DNA from: Pseudomonadota bacterium
GTDB taxonomy: Bacteria; Pseudomonadota; Gammaproteobacteria; Steroidobacterales; Steroidobacteraceae
Direction of reading: 5' to 3'
Assembly: GCA_018240525.1 (NCBI GenBank)
Contig: JAFEFN010000007.1
Span: 124,001-188,000, forward strand
DNA: 64,000 nt
Below, one piece after another: positions 24,680-33,407 of the stretch; the first letter of the stretch is position 1; each line of letters starts with the position of its first letter. The notes under the pieces were generated by a model that was not told where the DNA came from, ran no database searches, and saw only the letters and a program-made list of their open reading frames with translations. The position numbers were made by a program, and so were the translations under genes.

Positions 24680-27462
24680 GCCGCGCGCCGCTCATCCTGG
24701 TACTGGCCGCCTGCGCGCTGCCCGCGGTGGCGCAGAACGCGCCGACCATCGGCGATCTCTCCAAGCAGAAGGTCGAGATCCACAAGGACACGCCGGCGGC
24801 GGCCAGCAGCACCAAGGCGATGGAGAACTATCGCCACTTTCTCGAGCTGCAGAACACCGACCCGAAGCTGCGCGCGGAGGCCATGCGCCGGCTCGGCGAC
24901 CTGAACCTCGACGCCGGCGAGATGAGCCGCTTGGCCGAGGAGGTGACCGCCCCGGACCTGCAGGGGGCCGAGGCCGTCAAGCTGTACACGACCCTCCTCA
25001 AGGCCTACCCCGACTACGCGCGCAACGACCAGGTGCTGTACCAGCTGGCGCGCGCCTACGAGACCTCCGGGCGCAACGAGGATGCGCTGGCCACGCTCGA
25101 CCGCATCGTGGCGCAGTACCCGCATAGTGCGCACATTGACGAAGTGCAGTTCCGGCGCGGCGAGCTGCTGTTCTCCGCCAAGCGTTACCGGGAGGCCGAG
25201 AAGGCCTACGCCGAGGTCATCGCCCGGGGCGGCACCTCGGCCTTCTACCAGCAGAGCCTGTACAAGCACGGCTGGTCGCTGTTCAAGCAGTCCCTGACGC
25301 TCGAGAGCCTGCCCTCCTTCAGCGGCGTGCTCGACCGCGAGCTCGGGGCCACCCCGGGCGGCAAGGCGGTGCCGCTGGAGAAGCTCAAGCGCGCGGACCG
25401 CGAGCTGGTCGAGGATACGTTGCGCGTCATGAGCATCGCCTTCTCCTACAACGAGGGCGCGAAATCGATCGAGCAGTACATGGACCAGCACGGCAACCGC
25501 CCGTATGCCTGGCTGCTGTACGCGCGCCTCGGCGACAACTACGTCGAGAACCAGCGCTACCAGGACGCCGCCACGGTCTATCGGGCCTACGTCGCGCGCG
25601 ACCCCTACAGCGACCACGCCCCCGAGCTGGACATGGCCGCGATCGAGGCCTACGGCAAGGGCGGCTTCAGCGACCTGGTGCTCGAGGGCAAGCACGAGTT
25701 CGTCGAGCACTACAACTTCGACTCGCCCTACTGGAAGACCCGCAGCCGCGCCGAGCACCCCAAGGTGGTGCAGGAGCTGAAGGTCAACATGAAGGACGTC
25801 GCCACCTACTTCCATGCCACCGCGCAGAAGAGCAAGCGCGTGGCCGACTACCAGGAGGCGGCGCGCTGGTACCGCGACTACCTCAAGTCCTTCCCCGACG
25901 ATGCGGACTCGGCCGAGACCAACTACCTCCTGGCTGAGACGCTGTTCGAGAGCCACCAGTACGGCGAGGCGGCCACCGAGTACGAGCACACCGCCTACAA
26001 CTACCCGAAGAACGCCAAGTCCGCGACGGCCGCCTACGCCGGCCTGGTCTCGTACCAGAAGGCGGAAGAAAGCCTCGCCGGCGCGGAGAAGGCGGCGCTG
26101 CACAAGCGCTCCACCGATGCCGGCGTGAAGTTCGCGCAGACCTTCCCCGAGCACCCCGACAGCGCCGGCGTGCTCACGCGCGCCGCCGAGGAGATCTTCG
26201 CCAGCGGCGACCTGCTGCGCACCCTCGCGGTCAGCCAGTCGATCCTGGCGCGCCAGCCGCCGGTGGACACCGCCAAGCAGCGCATCGCCTGGACCCTGAT
26301 TGGCCAGTCCTATTTCGACGAGGGGGACTTCGGCAAGGCCGAGCCCGCGTTCATCCAGGCGCGCGCCCTTGCCGGCGCCGACGAGAAGATGCGCGCCGAC
26401 CTCAACGAGCGGGTGGCCGCCAGCGCCTACAAGCAGGGCGAGGCGAAGCAGAAGGCCGGTGATGCGGCCGGGGCGGTCGATGACTACCTGCGCGTGGCCA
26501 CCGCCGCGCCCGGCGCCAAGATCGTCGCCAACGCCCAGTACGATGCGGCGACGCAGCTGATCAACCTCGAGCAATGGCCACGCGCCATCAATGTGCTGGA
26601 GGACTTCCGGCGCCAGTTCCCGCAGAGCCCGCTGCAGCCGGAGGTCACGCGCAAGCTCGCCGTGGCCTACTCCTCGGCCAACCGCCCCGGCGAGGCGGCG
26701 GTGGAGTTCGAGAAGATCGCCGCGGCCCCCAACGCGGACCCTGCCGTGCAGCGCGAGGCACTGGTGCAGTCGGCCGATCTCTACGCCAAGGCCGGCAATC
26801 CCACCAAGGCCTCCTCGATGCTCGAGAAGTTCGTGGCCACGGGACCGCCGCTCGCCGATGCGCAGGAATCGCGGCAGCACCTGGCCGAGTATGCGGAGAA
26901 GGCCGGCGACACCACCCGGCGCGACCACTGGTACCACGAGATCATCAACGCCGATGCGCAGGCCGGTGCGCAGCGCACCCAGCGCTCGCACTACCTCGCC
27001 GCGAAGGCGCAGTTGGCGCTGGCCCAGCCGGCGCGTGATGCCTTCCGCGGCGTGCAGCTCGCCGCGCCGCTGAAGAAGAGCCTCATCGTCAAGCGCAATG
27101 CGCTGGAGACGGCGATGGATGGCTACAAGCGCGCCGCCGACTACCAGGTGGCCGAGGTCACCACCGCGGCGACCTACGAGATGGCCGACCTCTACCGGGT
27201 GCTGGCCAAGGACGTGCTCGCCTCCGAGCGGCCCAAGACGCTCAAGGGCGACGAACTCGAGGAATACAACTCCCTGCTCGAGGAACAGGTCTTCCCGTTC
27301 GAGGAGCAGGCGATCAAGGTGCACGAGCTCAACGCGGCGCGTGCCAAGGAAGGGGTGTACGACGAGTGGGTGCAGAAGAGCTTCAAGGCCCTCGCCGAGC
27401 TCAAGCCCGCACGCTACGGCAAGACGGAGCAGACGCAGGATGTCGTCGCCAACCTTGAATAG
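24676..27462 (+). CDS. Exported TPR-repeat protein (very large)
   Basis: This 928-residue protein starts at a GTG that overlaps the previous stop by 4 bp. It has a short signal (ending AVAQNA) and is almost entirely tetratricopeptide-like helical pairs, e.g. DQVLYQLARAYETSGRNEDAL, AKRYREAEKAYAEVIARGG and TNYLLAETLFESHQYGEAA. It is expected to be a periplasmic protein-protein scaffold. A lipobox-like LAAC is present very early (Cys13), but its hydrophobic region is short, so I favour signal peptidase I cleavage. The 23-bp overlap with the next gene supports a coupled operon. Confidence 0.85.
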   Translation: MSRAPLILVLAACALPAVAQNAPTIGDLSKQKVEIHKDTPAAASSTKAMENYRHFLELQNTDPKLRAEAMRRLGDLNLDAGEMSRLAEEVTAPDLQGAEAVKLYTTLLKAYPDYARNDQVLYQLARAYETSGRNEDALATLDRIVAQYPHSAHIDEVQFRRGELLFSAKRYREAEKAYAEVIARGGTSAFYQQSLYKHGWSLFKQSLTLESLPSFSGVLDRELGATPGGKAVPLEKLKRADRELVEDTLRVMSIAFSYNEGAKSIEQYMDQHGNRPYAWLLYARLGDNYVENQRYQDAATVYRAYVARDPYSDHAPELDMAAIEAYGKGGFSDLVLEGKHEFVEHYNFDSPYWKTRSRAEHPKVVQELKVNMKDVATYFHATAQKSKRVADYQEAARWYRDYLKSFPDDADSAETNYLLAETLFESHQYGEAATEYEHTAYNYPKNAKSATAAYAGLVSYQKAEESLAGAEKAALHKRSTDAGVKFAQTFPEHPDSAGVLTRAAEEIFASGDLLRTLAVSQSILARQPPVDTAKQRIAWTLIGQSYFDEGDFGKAEPAFIQARALAGADEKMRADLNERVAASAYKQGEAKQKAGDAAGAVDDYLRVATAAPGAKIVANAQYDAATQLINLEQWPRAINVLEDFRRQFPQSPLQPEVTRKLAVAYSSANRPGEAAVEFEKIAAAPNADPAVQREALVQSADLYAKAGNPTKASSMLEKFVATGPPLADAQESRQHLAEYAEKAGDTTRRDHWYHEIINADAQAGAQRTQRSHYLAAKAQLALAQPARDAFRGVQLAAPLKKSLIVKRNALETAMDGYKRAADYQVAEVTTAATYEMADLYRVLAKDVLASERPKTLKGDELEEYNSLLEEQVFPFEEQAIKVHELNAARAKEGVYDEWVQKSFKALAELKPARYGKTEQTQDVVANLE

Positions 27463-28300
27463 GCCTGCCGGCAGCGGGTACGCGCCGCGATGGCTCGCGC
27501 TGGCGGCCGTCGGGCTGCTCGCCGCCTGCAGCAGCAGCCCGCCGCCGCGCAAGCAGCCGCCCGCGCCGGTGGTGCTGGCGCCACCGGCCTCCGGCCCCGC
27601 GGCCACCCCGGCGGCAGTCGCCGGCGCTGCTGCCGCGGGCGACGGGGCAGCCGCGCCCGCGGCCCGCCCGGAAGTCCCGATCGCGGCGCACGCCGATTTC
27701 ACCCGCGCGGTGAACCTCATGCGGGCCGGCAACACCGTGGCGGCGGAACAGGCGTTCAAGCAGATCGCCCTGCAGTACCCGCAGTTCGCCGCTCCGCTGG
27801 TGAACGTGGGCCTGATCCAGCGCAAGCAGGGTCAGCTGGACAAGGCCGAGACCTCGATGAAGAGCGCGGTGGCGAGCGAAAGCGGCAGCGCGGTCGCGTG
27901 GACCGAGCTGGGCGTGACGCAGCGGATGCGCGGCGAGTTCCACGACGCGGCCGCCTCCTACCAGAAGGCGATCGATGCGGACCCCCTCTATGCACCGGCC
28001 TGGCGCAACCTCGGCGTGCTGCAGGACCTCTATCTGGGAGATGCTGCGCATGCGCTGGCCTCGTTCGAGGAGTACAAGAAGCTCACCGGCGAGGAGAAGC
28101 CGGTCAACGGCTGGATCGCGGACCTGCGGCAACGCTTGGGCATGCCGCCGGTGAAGAAGCCGGAGGCCTCCGCCCCGGCCGCGGAGGCGCCCGCCGCGCC
28201 TGCGGCAGCGCCCGAGGGCGGCGCGCCGGCGCCGGAAGCTGCGCCGCCAACCCCCGCGCCGCCGCCGCAAGAGGCGACGGCGCCGAAGGCAGGAGTGTGA
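27440..28300 (+). CDS. TPR lipoprotein
   Basis: The 286-residue protein has a lipoprotein signal (GLLAAC, Cys30), a Pro/Ala linker, then three to four TPRs (FTRAVNLMRAGNTVAAEQAF, APLVNVGLIQRKQGQLDKAE, AVAWTELGVTQRMRGEFHDA, YAPAWRNLGVLQDLYLGDAA). A Pro/Ala-rich C-terminus follows. The ATG at 27440 lies inside the preceding gene (23-bp overlap). An upstream extension in this frame is only the antiphase shadow of that gene. It is probably anchored in the outer membrane and may dock the large TPR scaffold. Confidence 0.85.
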   Translation: MSSPTLNRPAGSGYAPRWLALAAVGLLAACSSSPPPRKQPPAPVVLAPPASGPAATPAAVAGAAAAGDGAAAPAARPEVPIAAHADFTRAVNLMRAGNTVAAEQAFKQIALQYPQFAAPLVNVGLIQRKQGQLDKAETSMKSAVASESGSAVAWTELGVTQRMRGEFHDAAASYQKAIDADPLYAPAWRNLGVLQDLYLGDAAHALASFEEYKKLTGEEKPVNGWIADLRQRLGMPPVKKPEASAPAAEAPAAPAAAPEGGAPAPEAAPPTPAPPPQEATAPKAGV

Positions 28301-28302
28301 AC

Positions 28303-28857
28303 ATGGCACACAGGGACAGGTGCACCGGGCTTGCGGTCGTGTTGGCCGGCACGCTGCTGTGGGCGACCACGCTCGCCTCCGCGCAGCAGCCTCCGGCCGC
28401 CCCGAGAGCGACCCCACGACCGGACCAGTTGGAGCCGGCGGTGGATACCAGCACGCCGGCGGAGCCGGCGGCCAATACCCCGGCGGCCGCCCCGGCACCG
28501 GACCCGACGTCCGCTCCGGCGCCGGCTGCAGCCGCTGCCGCCGGCAAGACGCCCGCACCGGCTCCCCAGGCCAAGGGCACCCCCACGCGCAAGGGCACGG
28601 GCAACGACCGGCTGAACCTGGATACGACGGATGTTCGTGGCAACCACGAGCTGCCCAAAGTCATGTATATCGTTCCATGGAAGCATTCGGACCTGGGCGA
28701 TCTGGTCGGCCGCCCCCCGAACAGCCTCCTGGATGAGGTGTTGCAACCCCTGGACAGGGACGTATTCAAGCGGGAAACCCGCTATTACGACGCCCTGCGG
28801 CCTGACCAGGCCGGGGCAAAAGCAGACGCGGTGCAGGGTTCGGACTTGAAGCCCTGA
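28303..28857 (+). CDS. Exported Pro/Ala-rich protein with conserved C-terminal motif
   Basis: This is a 184-residue protein of no recognised family. It has a signal peptide ending SAQQ (about residue 28), then a low-complexity Ala/Pro/Thr linker to about residue 95. A C-terminal segment of normal composition contains LPKVMYIVPWKHSDLGDL and the stretch LLDEVLQPLDRDVFKRET. The ribosome site AGGAG is ideal (7 nt). It lies directly before the motor genes. The linker could span the periplasm; the C-terminal part is likely to be the functional piece. Confidence 0.8.
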   Translation: MAHRDRCTGLAVVLAGTLLWATTLASAQQPPAAPRATPRPDQLEPAVDTSTPAEPAANTPAAAPAPDPTSAPAPAAAAAAGKTPAPAPQAKGTPTRKGTGNDRLNLDTTDVRGNHELPKVMYIVPWKHSDLGDLVGRPPNSLLDEVLQPLDRDVFKRETRYYDALRPDQAGAKADAVQGSDLKP

Positions 28858-28886
28858 AATAACCGCGGTGCAGCATCAGGTCTGAG

Positions 28887-28905
28887 AGCTGGGTCGCAGC
28901 TTTTT
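28887..28905 (+). terminator. Small stem-loop with T-run before the motor genes
   Basis: AGCTG (28887-28891) pairs with CAGCT (28897-28901), and TTTTT follows. The stem is only 5 bp, so it is likely to be a partial terminator or attenuator. It would let the TolQ/TolR-type genes be expressed at a different level from the TPR genes. A separate promoter in the AT-richer 28905-28935 stretch is possible but not clear. Confidence 0.4.
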
Positions 28906-28974
28906 GGCCTTATGTCATTCAGTTTTAAGCAGTAATTGCGCTTGTGTGGACGTCTTTTTGAGCGGGAGTGTCAG

Positions 28975-29628
28975 ATGGGCCTCTGGAATGCCATTGTTCG
29001 ATTTTTCCAAGGCGGTGGGGAATTCATGTTCCCGATCGCCGTCGTGTTCGTGGTGGGACTTGCGATCGCCATCGAACGTTACATCTACCTGACCATGACC
29101 GCGGCGCGTAACCGCGGGCTGTGGAACGAGATCGTGCCGCTGCTCGGGCAGGGCAACTTCCGCCAGGTCGCGCAGGCGACGGCGAAGTCCGACTCGGCCA
29201 TCGGTCATATCCTCAACTACGGCCTGGCACGCATCCAGTCCGCCCGCCGTCGCGATGACATCGAGAAGGCGATGGAGGAGAGCCTCATGGAGGTCGTGCC
29301 GCGCCTCGAGAAGCGCACGCACTACCTGGCGACCTTCGCCAACCTGGCGACCCTGCTGGGCCTGCTGGGAACGGTCATGGGCCTCATCCGCGCCTTCCAG
29401 GCGGTGGCCACGGTGAACCCGGCGGAGAAAGCCAACCTGCTCTCCGCCTCCATCTCGGTGGCCATGAACTGCACGGCCTTCGGCCTCATGACCGCGGTGC
29501 CGCTGCTGTTCATCCACGCCTTCCTGCAGACCAAGACGACGGAGCTGATCGACAGCCTGGAGATGGCCTCGGTGAAGTTCCTGAACGCGATTACCGAGCG
29601 CCAGACGCCCGCCACCGCGGCGGCCTGA
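28975..29628 (+). CDS. MotA/TolQ/ExbB-type proton channel subunit
   Basis: The 217-residue inner-membrane protein has three transmembrane segments (about 17-37, 120-145 and 160-185). It carries the TolQ/ExbB hallmark NLATLLGLLGTVMGLIRAF and a second ISVAMNCTAFGLMTAVPLL helix. In this family it forms a pentameric channel with two TolR/ExbD-type proteins, turning proton flow into mechanical work on an envelope partner. Two ExbD-type genes follow, the same set as AglR-AglQ-AglS of Myxococcus. GGGAG 6 nt before ATG 28975 fixes the start. Confidence 0.93.
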   Translation: MGLWNAIVRFFQGGGEFMFPIAVVFVVGLAIAIERYIYLTMTAARNRGLWNEIVPLLGQGNFRQVAQATAKSDSAIGHILNYGLARIQSARRRDDIEKAMEESLMEVVPRLEKRTHYLATFANLATLLGLLGTVMGLIRAFQAVATVNPAEKANLLSASISVAMNCTAFGLMTAVPLLFIHAFLQTKTTELIDSLEMASVKFLNAITERQTPATAAA

Positions 29629-29671
29629 GCTCCCGGTTTTCGAGCGTTCCGTTAAGGACTGAAGGTCGCCG

Positions 29672-30235
29672 ATGCGTCGTTCGTACCAATCCCGCAAGCT
29701 GGCGCGGCACTCGCGCAAGCCGGCCGAGCTGCTGCTCGTGCCGATGATCGACATCTTCACGGTGCTCGTGACGTTCCTGCTGATGACCGCGGTGTTCTCC
29801 CGCACCGTGATCCTGCAGCTGAACCTGCCGGCCGCCCAGACGGAGTTCAAGGAGCCGCCCCCGGGCCTGGTGCTGGAGGTGCTGGTGCGCAAGGACATGC
29901 TGGTGGTGGCGGACCGCAACACCGGCCCGCTGGCGCCCATCCCCGACACGGACAAGGGCCACGACTACGAGGCACTGACTGACTACCTCAAGCGCGTGAA
30001 GGCCAAGTTCCCCGAGAAGACCGAGGCCACGATCCTGCTGGAGCCCGACACCCCCTACGATCAGGTCGTGCAGGTGATGGACCACGTGCGCGTGTTCGAG
30101 CAGGGCGAGGGCGCCAACGTCGTCCAGGCGGAGCTGTTCCCCGACATTTCCATGGGCGATGCGCCGGCGGCGGATGCCGCGGGCGGCGCCGCGCCGGCCG
30201 TCCCGCCGGCCGCCGCACCCGGAGGTCATCCGTGA
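29672..30235 (+). CDS. ExbD/TolR-type biopolymer transport protein (first copy)
   Basis: The 187-residue protein has a short basic N-terminus and one transmembrane helix that holds the proton-accepting Asp (MIDIFTVLVTFLL, Asp about 27). A periplasmic ExbD domain follows (LVLEVLVRKDMLVV..., EATILLEPDTPYDQVVQVMD) with a Pro/Ala/Gly tail. The Asp is intact, so the subunit should be able to carry protons. It overlaps the next ExbD gene by 4 bp (GTGA). Confidence 0.92.
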   Translation: MRRSYQSRKLARHSRKPAELLLVPMIDIFTVLVTFLLMTAVFSRTVILQLNLPAAQTEFKEPPPGLVLEVLVRKDMLVVADRNTGPLAPIPDTDKGHDYEALTDYLKRVKAKFPEKTEATILLEPDTPYDQVVQVMDHVRVFEQGEGANVVQAELFPDISMGDAPAADAAGGAAPAVPPAAAPGGHP

Positions 30236-30750
30236 GCACCTCCAACCGCGCGCAGCGCATGGCGCAGCACCACATGCGCAACCGCGCCGATGCGCACCTG
30301 AACCTGATCCCGCTGATCGACATCCTCTCGGTGATGGTGGCGTTCCTGCTGGTCTACTCGACCGAGGTCGAGGTGATCCAGAACGCCAAGGGCATCGAGA
30401 TCCCGCAGTCGATCGCGCAGACCGCCCCGAAGGAGTCGGTGGTGGTGATGATCACCAAGACCGACGTGTTCGTGCAGGGGGAGTTCGTCACCTCGATCGC
30501 GGACATCAGGAAGGCCAACACGCCGCAGATCGAGCCGCTGCTGGCGGCCCTCAAGCGGCCGCTGCTGGTCGGCAAGGCGATGACCGAGCGCGACCTCGCC
30601 AACCGCGAGATCACGGTGATGGCCGACAAGGTCATCCCCTACGACGTGATCAAGCGCGTCATGGCCACCTGCACGGCAGCCGACTACGGCAAGATCTCCC
30701 TCGCGGTCATCCAGAAGGAAAAGCCGGTTTCCGGCTTTAAGCCCGGATGA
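30232..30750 (+). CDS. ExbD/TolR-type biopolymer transport protein (second copy)
   Basis: The 172-residue protein starts at a GTG inside the previous stop. It has one membrane helix with the conserved Asp (LIPLIDILSVMVAFLLV, Asp about 29) and a periplasmic ExbD-like domain ending VIQKEKPVSGFKPG. The sequence differs strongly from the first copy, so the channel is probably heteromeric. It overlaps the TonB-like gene by 4 bp (ATGA). Confidence 0.92.
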   Translation: MSTSNRAQRMAQHHMRNRADAHLNLIPLIDILSVMVAFLLVYSTEVEVIQNAKGIEIPQSIAQTAPKESVVVMITKTDVFVQGEFVTSIADIRKANTPQIEPLLAALKRPLLVGKAMTERDLANREITVMADKVIPYDVIKRVMATCTAADYGKISLAVIQKEKPVSGFKPG

Positions 30751-31667
30751 GCACCGGTCTCGCCCCCTATTACCGCGAGTTCGAGTTGCCCTGGGAGGGC
30801 GACGAGGAGGCCAGCGCGCGCTTCCGCAAGATCCTGCGCGCGATGCTGATCCTGCTGTTGCTGCTCACCGTCCTGTTCCTGGTGTTGCCCAAGCCGCTGG
30901 CGCCCACCACGCCCGACATCCCGCAGCGCCTCGCGAAGGTGATGCTGGAGGAGCAGGCCAAGCCGCCACCGCCGCCGCCCCCGGCGCCGAAGGTGGAGGA
31001 GAAGCCGAAGATCGAGCCGAAGGTCGTCCCGGTGGCTCCGCCGGTCGACCAGAAGCAGAAGGCGAAGGAGAAGGCACAGAAGCAGCTCAACCAGGTGAAG
31101 GATGAGCTCGCCGACCTGCGCGAGATGATGGACACCAAGCCCCTGGAGGTGAAGAACCTCTCGGGCGCCGTCGGCGCGGATGCGCACGCGGAGCGTTCGC
31201 TGATCACCTCCAAGGTCGGGGTGGGCAGCGGTGGCATCACCTCTGCGGATACCAGCCGCGGCTTCGGCGGCGGCGCCGGCTCGCTCACCGGCCACGAGAC
31301 CACCGCCGTGACCTCGGGAGTGGCCCGCTCGGGGCTGAACTCGCGGCCGCCGGCCGTCAGCGGTGGCGGCGGCAAGGCGGCACGCTCGCGCGAGGAGATC
31401 GAGCTGGTCTTCGACCGCAACAAGGGCCGCCTCGACAGCCTGTACGCGCGCGCGCAGCGCGAGAACGCGGAGCTGCAGGGCAAGCTTGTGCTTGAGCTGA
31501 CCATTACGCCGGCGGGTGACGTCAGCGCCTGCCGTGTCATCTCCAGCGAACTGAAGGATGCGGCGCTGGAGGCGAAGATCGTCGCGCTGGTGCGCACCTA
31601 CAAGTTCGAGGCCAAGGACGTCGATACCATCACGGTAACGAAGCCCCTTGAATTCTTCCCCGCATAG
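30747..31667 (+). CDS. AgmX/PglI C-terminal-domain (TonB-like) energy transducer
   Basis: This 306-residue protein has a cytoplasmic N-terminus, one membrane helix (about 31-48), and a Pro-rich then Lys-rich periplasmic stretch (about 70-125). A Gly-rich linker (about 165-220) follows. The C-terminal TonB-like domain has EEIELVFDRNKGRLDSLYARA, GKLVLELTITPAGDVS and AKIVALVRTYKFEAKD. That domain is typical of AgmX/PglI (GltJ/GltG) proteins of myxobacteria. It probably carries work from the TolQR-type channel to outer-membrane or periplasmic partners. It lacks the cytoplasmic zinc-finger or GYF region of Myxococcus GltJ. Confidence 0.88.
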   Translation: MSTGLAPYYREFELPWEGDEEASARFRKILRAMLILLLLLTVLFLVLPKPLAPTTPDIPQRLAKVMLEEQAKPPPPPPPAPKVEEKPKIEPKVVPVAPPVDQKQKAKEKAQKQLNQVKDELADLREMMDTKPLEVKNLSGAVGADAHAERSLITSKVGVGSGGITSADTSRGFGGGAGSLTGHETTAVTSGVARSGLNSRPPAVSGGGGKAARSREEIELVFDRNKGRLDSLYARAQRENAELQGKLVLELTITPAGDVSACRVISSELKDAALEAKIVALVRTYKFEAKDVDTITVTKPLEFFPA

Positions 31668-31694
31668 TGCTGAGGTAACACGCAGGGGCAGACC

Positions 31695-32051
31695 ATGAAT
31701 CTGAATTCCGAAATCCAGTTCTACGCAGAGCTGCGACTGGTGGACAAGGCGCGGCTGCTGAACCTGTTCCTGCGCGAGCTCGCCGAAGAGGCCCGCGGCA
31801 CCTACGGCGCCGGCGCCGAGCAGGTGCACGACGCGGCCCACCTGCGCTTCGTCAACGAGATCTTCCACCGCGTCACCCGCGTCATCGAGCAGCTGCTGGC
31901 CGAGGAGGCCACCCGCCCGGCCGATGACGTCGTGCTGCGCATGCTGCTGGCGCCGCGGGCCGACAAGATCGCCGAGCGGCTGGTCTTCAACGCCTACGCC
32001 CGCGCGATCCAGGGCTTCGAGAGCTACGACACCACCGTGTTGATGGGCTAA
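31695..32051 (+). CDS. Small conserved-looking protein at the end of the motor operon
   Basis: I do not recognise this 118-residue, soluble, mainly helical protein (INLNS-like N-terminus, then RLVDKARLLNLFLRELAEEA...FHRVTRVIEQLLAEE...ERLVFNAYARAIQGFESYD). There is no signal peptide, so it is likely to be cytoplasmic. It follows the AgmX-like gene by 27 bp with an AGGGG ribosome site, so it belongs to the same operon. It could regulate or dock to the cytoplasmic face of the channel. This is inference from position. Confidence 0.75.
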   Translation: MNLNSEIQFYAELRLVDKARLLNLFLRELAEEARGTYGAGAEQVHDAAHLRFVNEIFHRVTRVIEQLLAEEATRPADDVVLRMLLAPRADKIAERLVFNAYARAIQGFESYDTTVLMG

Positions 32052-32105
32052 CCGCCCGCCGGGCCTGCTACGCTTCGGCGCGGAACCCCGCCCGAGGCAT
32101 CCCGC

Positions 32106-33407
32106 ATGAAGAATCCTGCCCTGCGCCTGCTGGTCAGTTGCGTGCCCTCACTCCTGTGCCTGCCGGCCGCCGTGGCCGGTACGGTGCTGCTGCGACCGAT
32201 GCAGGTGTGGACCGCCGGGGAGCCGCTGCACGCGGGCTGGGTGGTGCTGGTCGAGGGCGAGCGCATCGCCGCGGTCGGGCCCGCCGGGAGCGTCGCGGTC
32301 CCTGCGGGCGCCGAGGTGATCGACCTGCCCGGCGCCACCGTGCTGCCCGGGCTCATCGATGCGCACTCGCACCTGCTGCTGCATCCCTACAACGAGACGC
32401 CCTGGAATGACCAGGTCCTGAAGGAGCCGGTGCCGTACCGCACGCTGCGCGCCGGTGTGCAGGCGCGCGCCACCCTTATGGCGGGGTTCACGACGCTGCG
32501 CGACCTGGGCACCGAGGGCGCCGACTATGCCGACCTGTCCGTGCGCCGCGCGATCGAGGAAGGCCTCATCGAGGGGCCGCGCCTGTTCGTGGCCACGCGC
32601 GCGATCGTCGCCACCGGCAGCTACGGCCCGGCGCCGCGTGCGCTGCGCCCGGACGTGTGCTGCACACCGCAGGGTGCGCAGGAGGTCAGCGGGGTGGATG
32701 CGGTGATCGCGGCGACGCGCGAACAGGCCGGGCGCGGCGCAGACTGGATCAAGGTGTACGCCGACTACCGCTGGGGCCCGGGCGGCACCCAGCAGCCGAC
32801 CTTCTCGGTCGAGGAACTCAAGGCGCTGGTGGACACCGCGCACACCTCCGGACGGCCCGTGGCCGCCCATGCCGCGACCGCCGAGGGCATGCGCCGCGCG
32901 GTGCTGGCGGGCGTGGACAGCATCGAGCACGGTTACGGCGGGACGCCGGAGGTCTTCAAGCTCATGGCCGCGCGCGGGGTGGCGTTCCTGCCGACGCTCG
33001 AGGCCGAGGCCGCCTACGCGCAGTACTTCGAGCACTACGTGCCGGGAGCCGAACCCACCCCGGGCATGAAGCAGGCGGCGACCGCCTTCAGGACAGCGCT
33101 CCAGAACGGCGTGACGATCGGCTGCGGCAGTGACGTCGGGGTATTCGCCCATGGCAGCAACTACCAGGAGCTGGTGTGGATGGTGCGGGATGGCATGACG
33201 CCGGTGCAGGCACTGACCGCCGCCACCGCCACCGACGCGAAGATCCTGCGGCGCGAGGCGGACCTGGGTGCCTTGCGCGCGCACCTGCTGGCCGATGTCA
33301 TCGCGGTCGAGGGCGACCCGACCCGCGACATCGGCGCCACCGCGCACGTCGTGTTCGTCATGAAGGGCGGCCGGGTGTACCGCCGCCCCGAACCGGCGCG
33401 CCCCTAG
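32106..33407 (+). CDS. Exported metal-dependent amidohydrolase (prolidase-like)
   Basis: The 433-residue protein has a signal peptide (ending AAVAG, about 25) and an amidohydrolase TIM barrel. Metal ligands are visible: HSH (His87, His89), a lysine in the WIKVYAD strand that may be carboxylated, AAHAAT, SIEHGY and the late Asp in GCGSDVG. Family members of this type cleave Xaa-Pro or Xaa-Arg/Lys dipeptides or related amides. The exact substrate is not readable. It is separated by 54 bp from the motor operon and has a GAGG ribosome site, so it may be independent. It converges on the GNAT gene with a 4-bp overlap. Confidence 0.88.
   Translation: MKNPALRLLVSCVPSLLCLPAAVAGTVLLRPMQVWTAGEPLHAGWVVLVEGERIAAVGPAGSVAVPAGAEVIDLPGATVLPGLIDAHSHLLLHPYNETPWNDQVLKEPVPYRTLRAGVQARATLMAGFTTLRDLGTEGADYADLSVRRAIEEGLIEGPRLFVATRAIVATGSYGPAPRALRPDVCCTPQGAQEVSGVDAVIAATREQAGRGADWIKVYADYRWGPGGTQQPTFSVEELKALVDTAHTSGRPVAAHAATAEGMRRAVLAGVDSIEHGYGGTPEVFKLMAARGVAFLPTLEAEAAYAQYFEHYVPGAEPTPGMKQAATAFRTALQNGVTIGCGSDVGVFAHGSNYQELVWMVRDGMTPVQALTAATATDAKILRREADLGALRAHLLADVIAVEGDPTRDIGATAHVVFVMKGGRVYRRPEPARP

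Noticed and set aside
24535..27825. Long minus-strand open frame opposite the large TPR genes
   Set aside because: It is antisense to clear TPR repeats and has the composition of a shadow frame.
28975..31667. Reading the ExbB/ExbD/TonB-like genes as the ordinary TonB system for the receptor at 189
   Set aside because: The transducer has an AgmX/PglI-type C-terminus, and the genes are embedded in a TPR operon with two dissimilar ExbD proteins, unlike a housekeeping TonB system.
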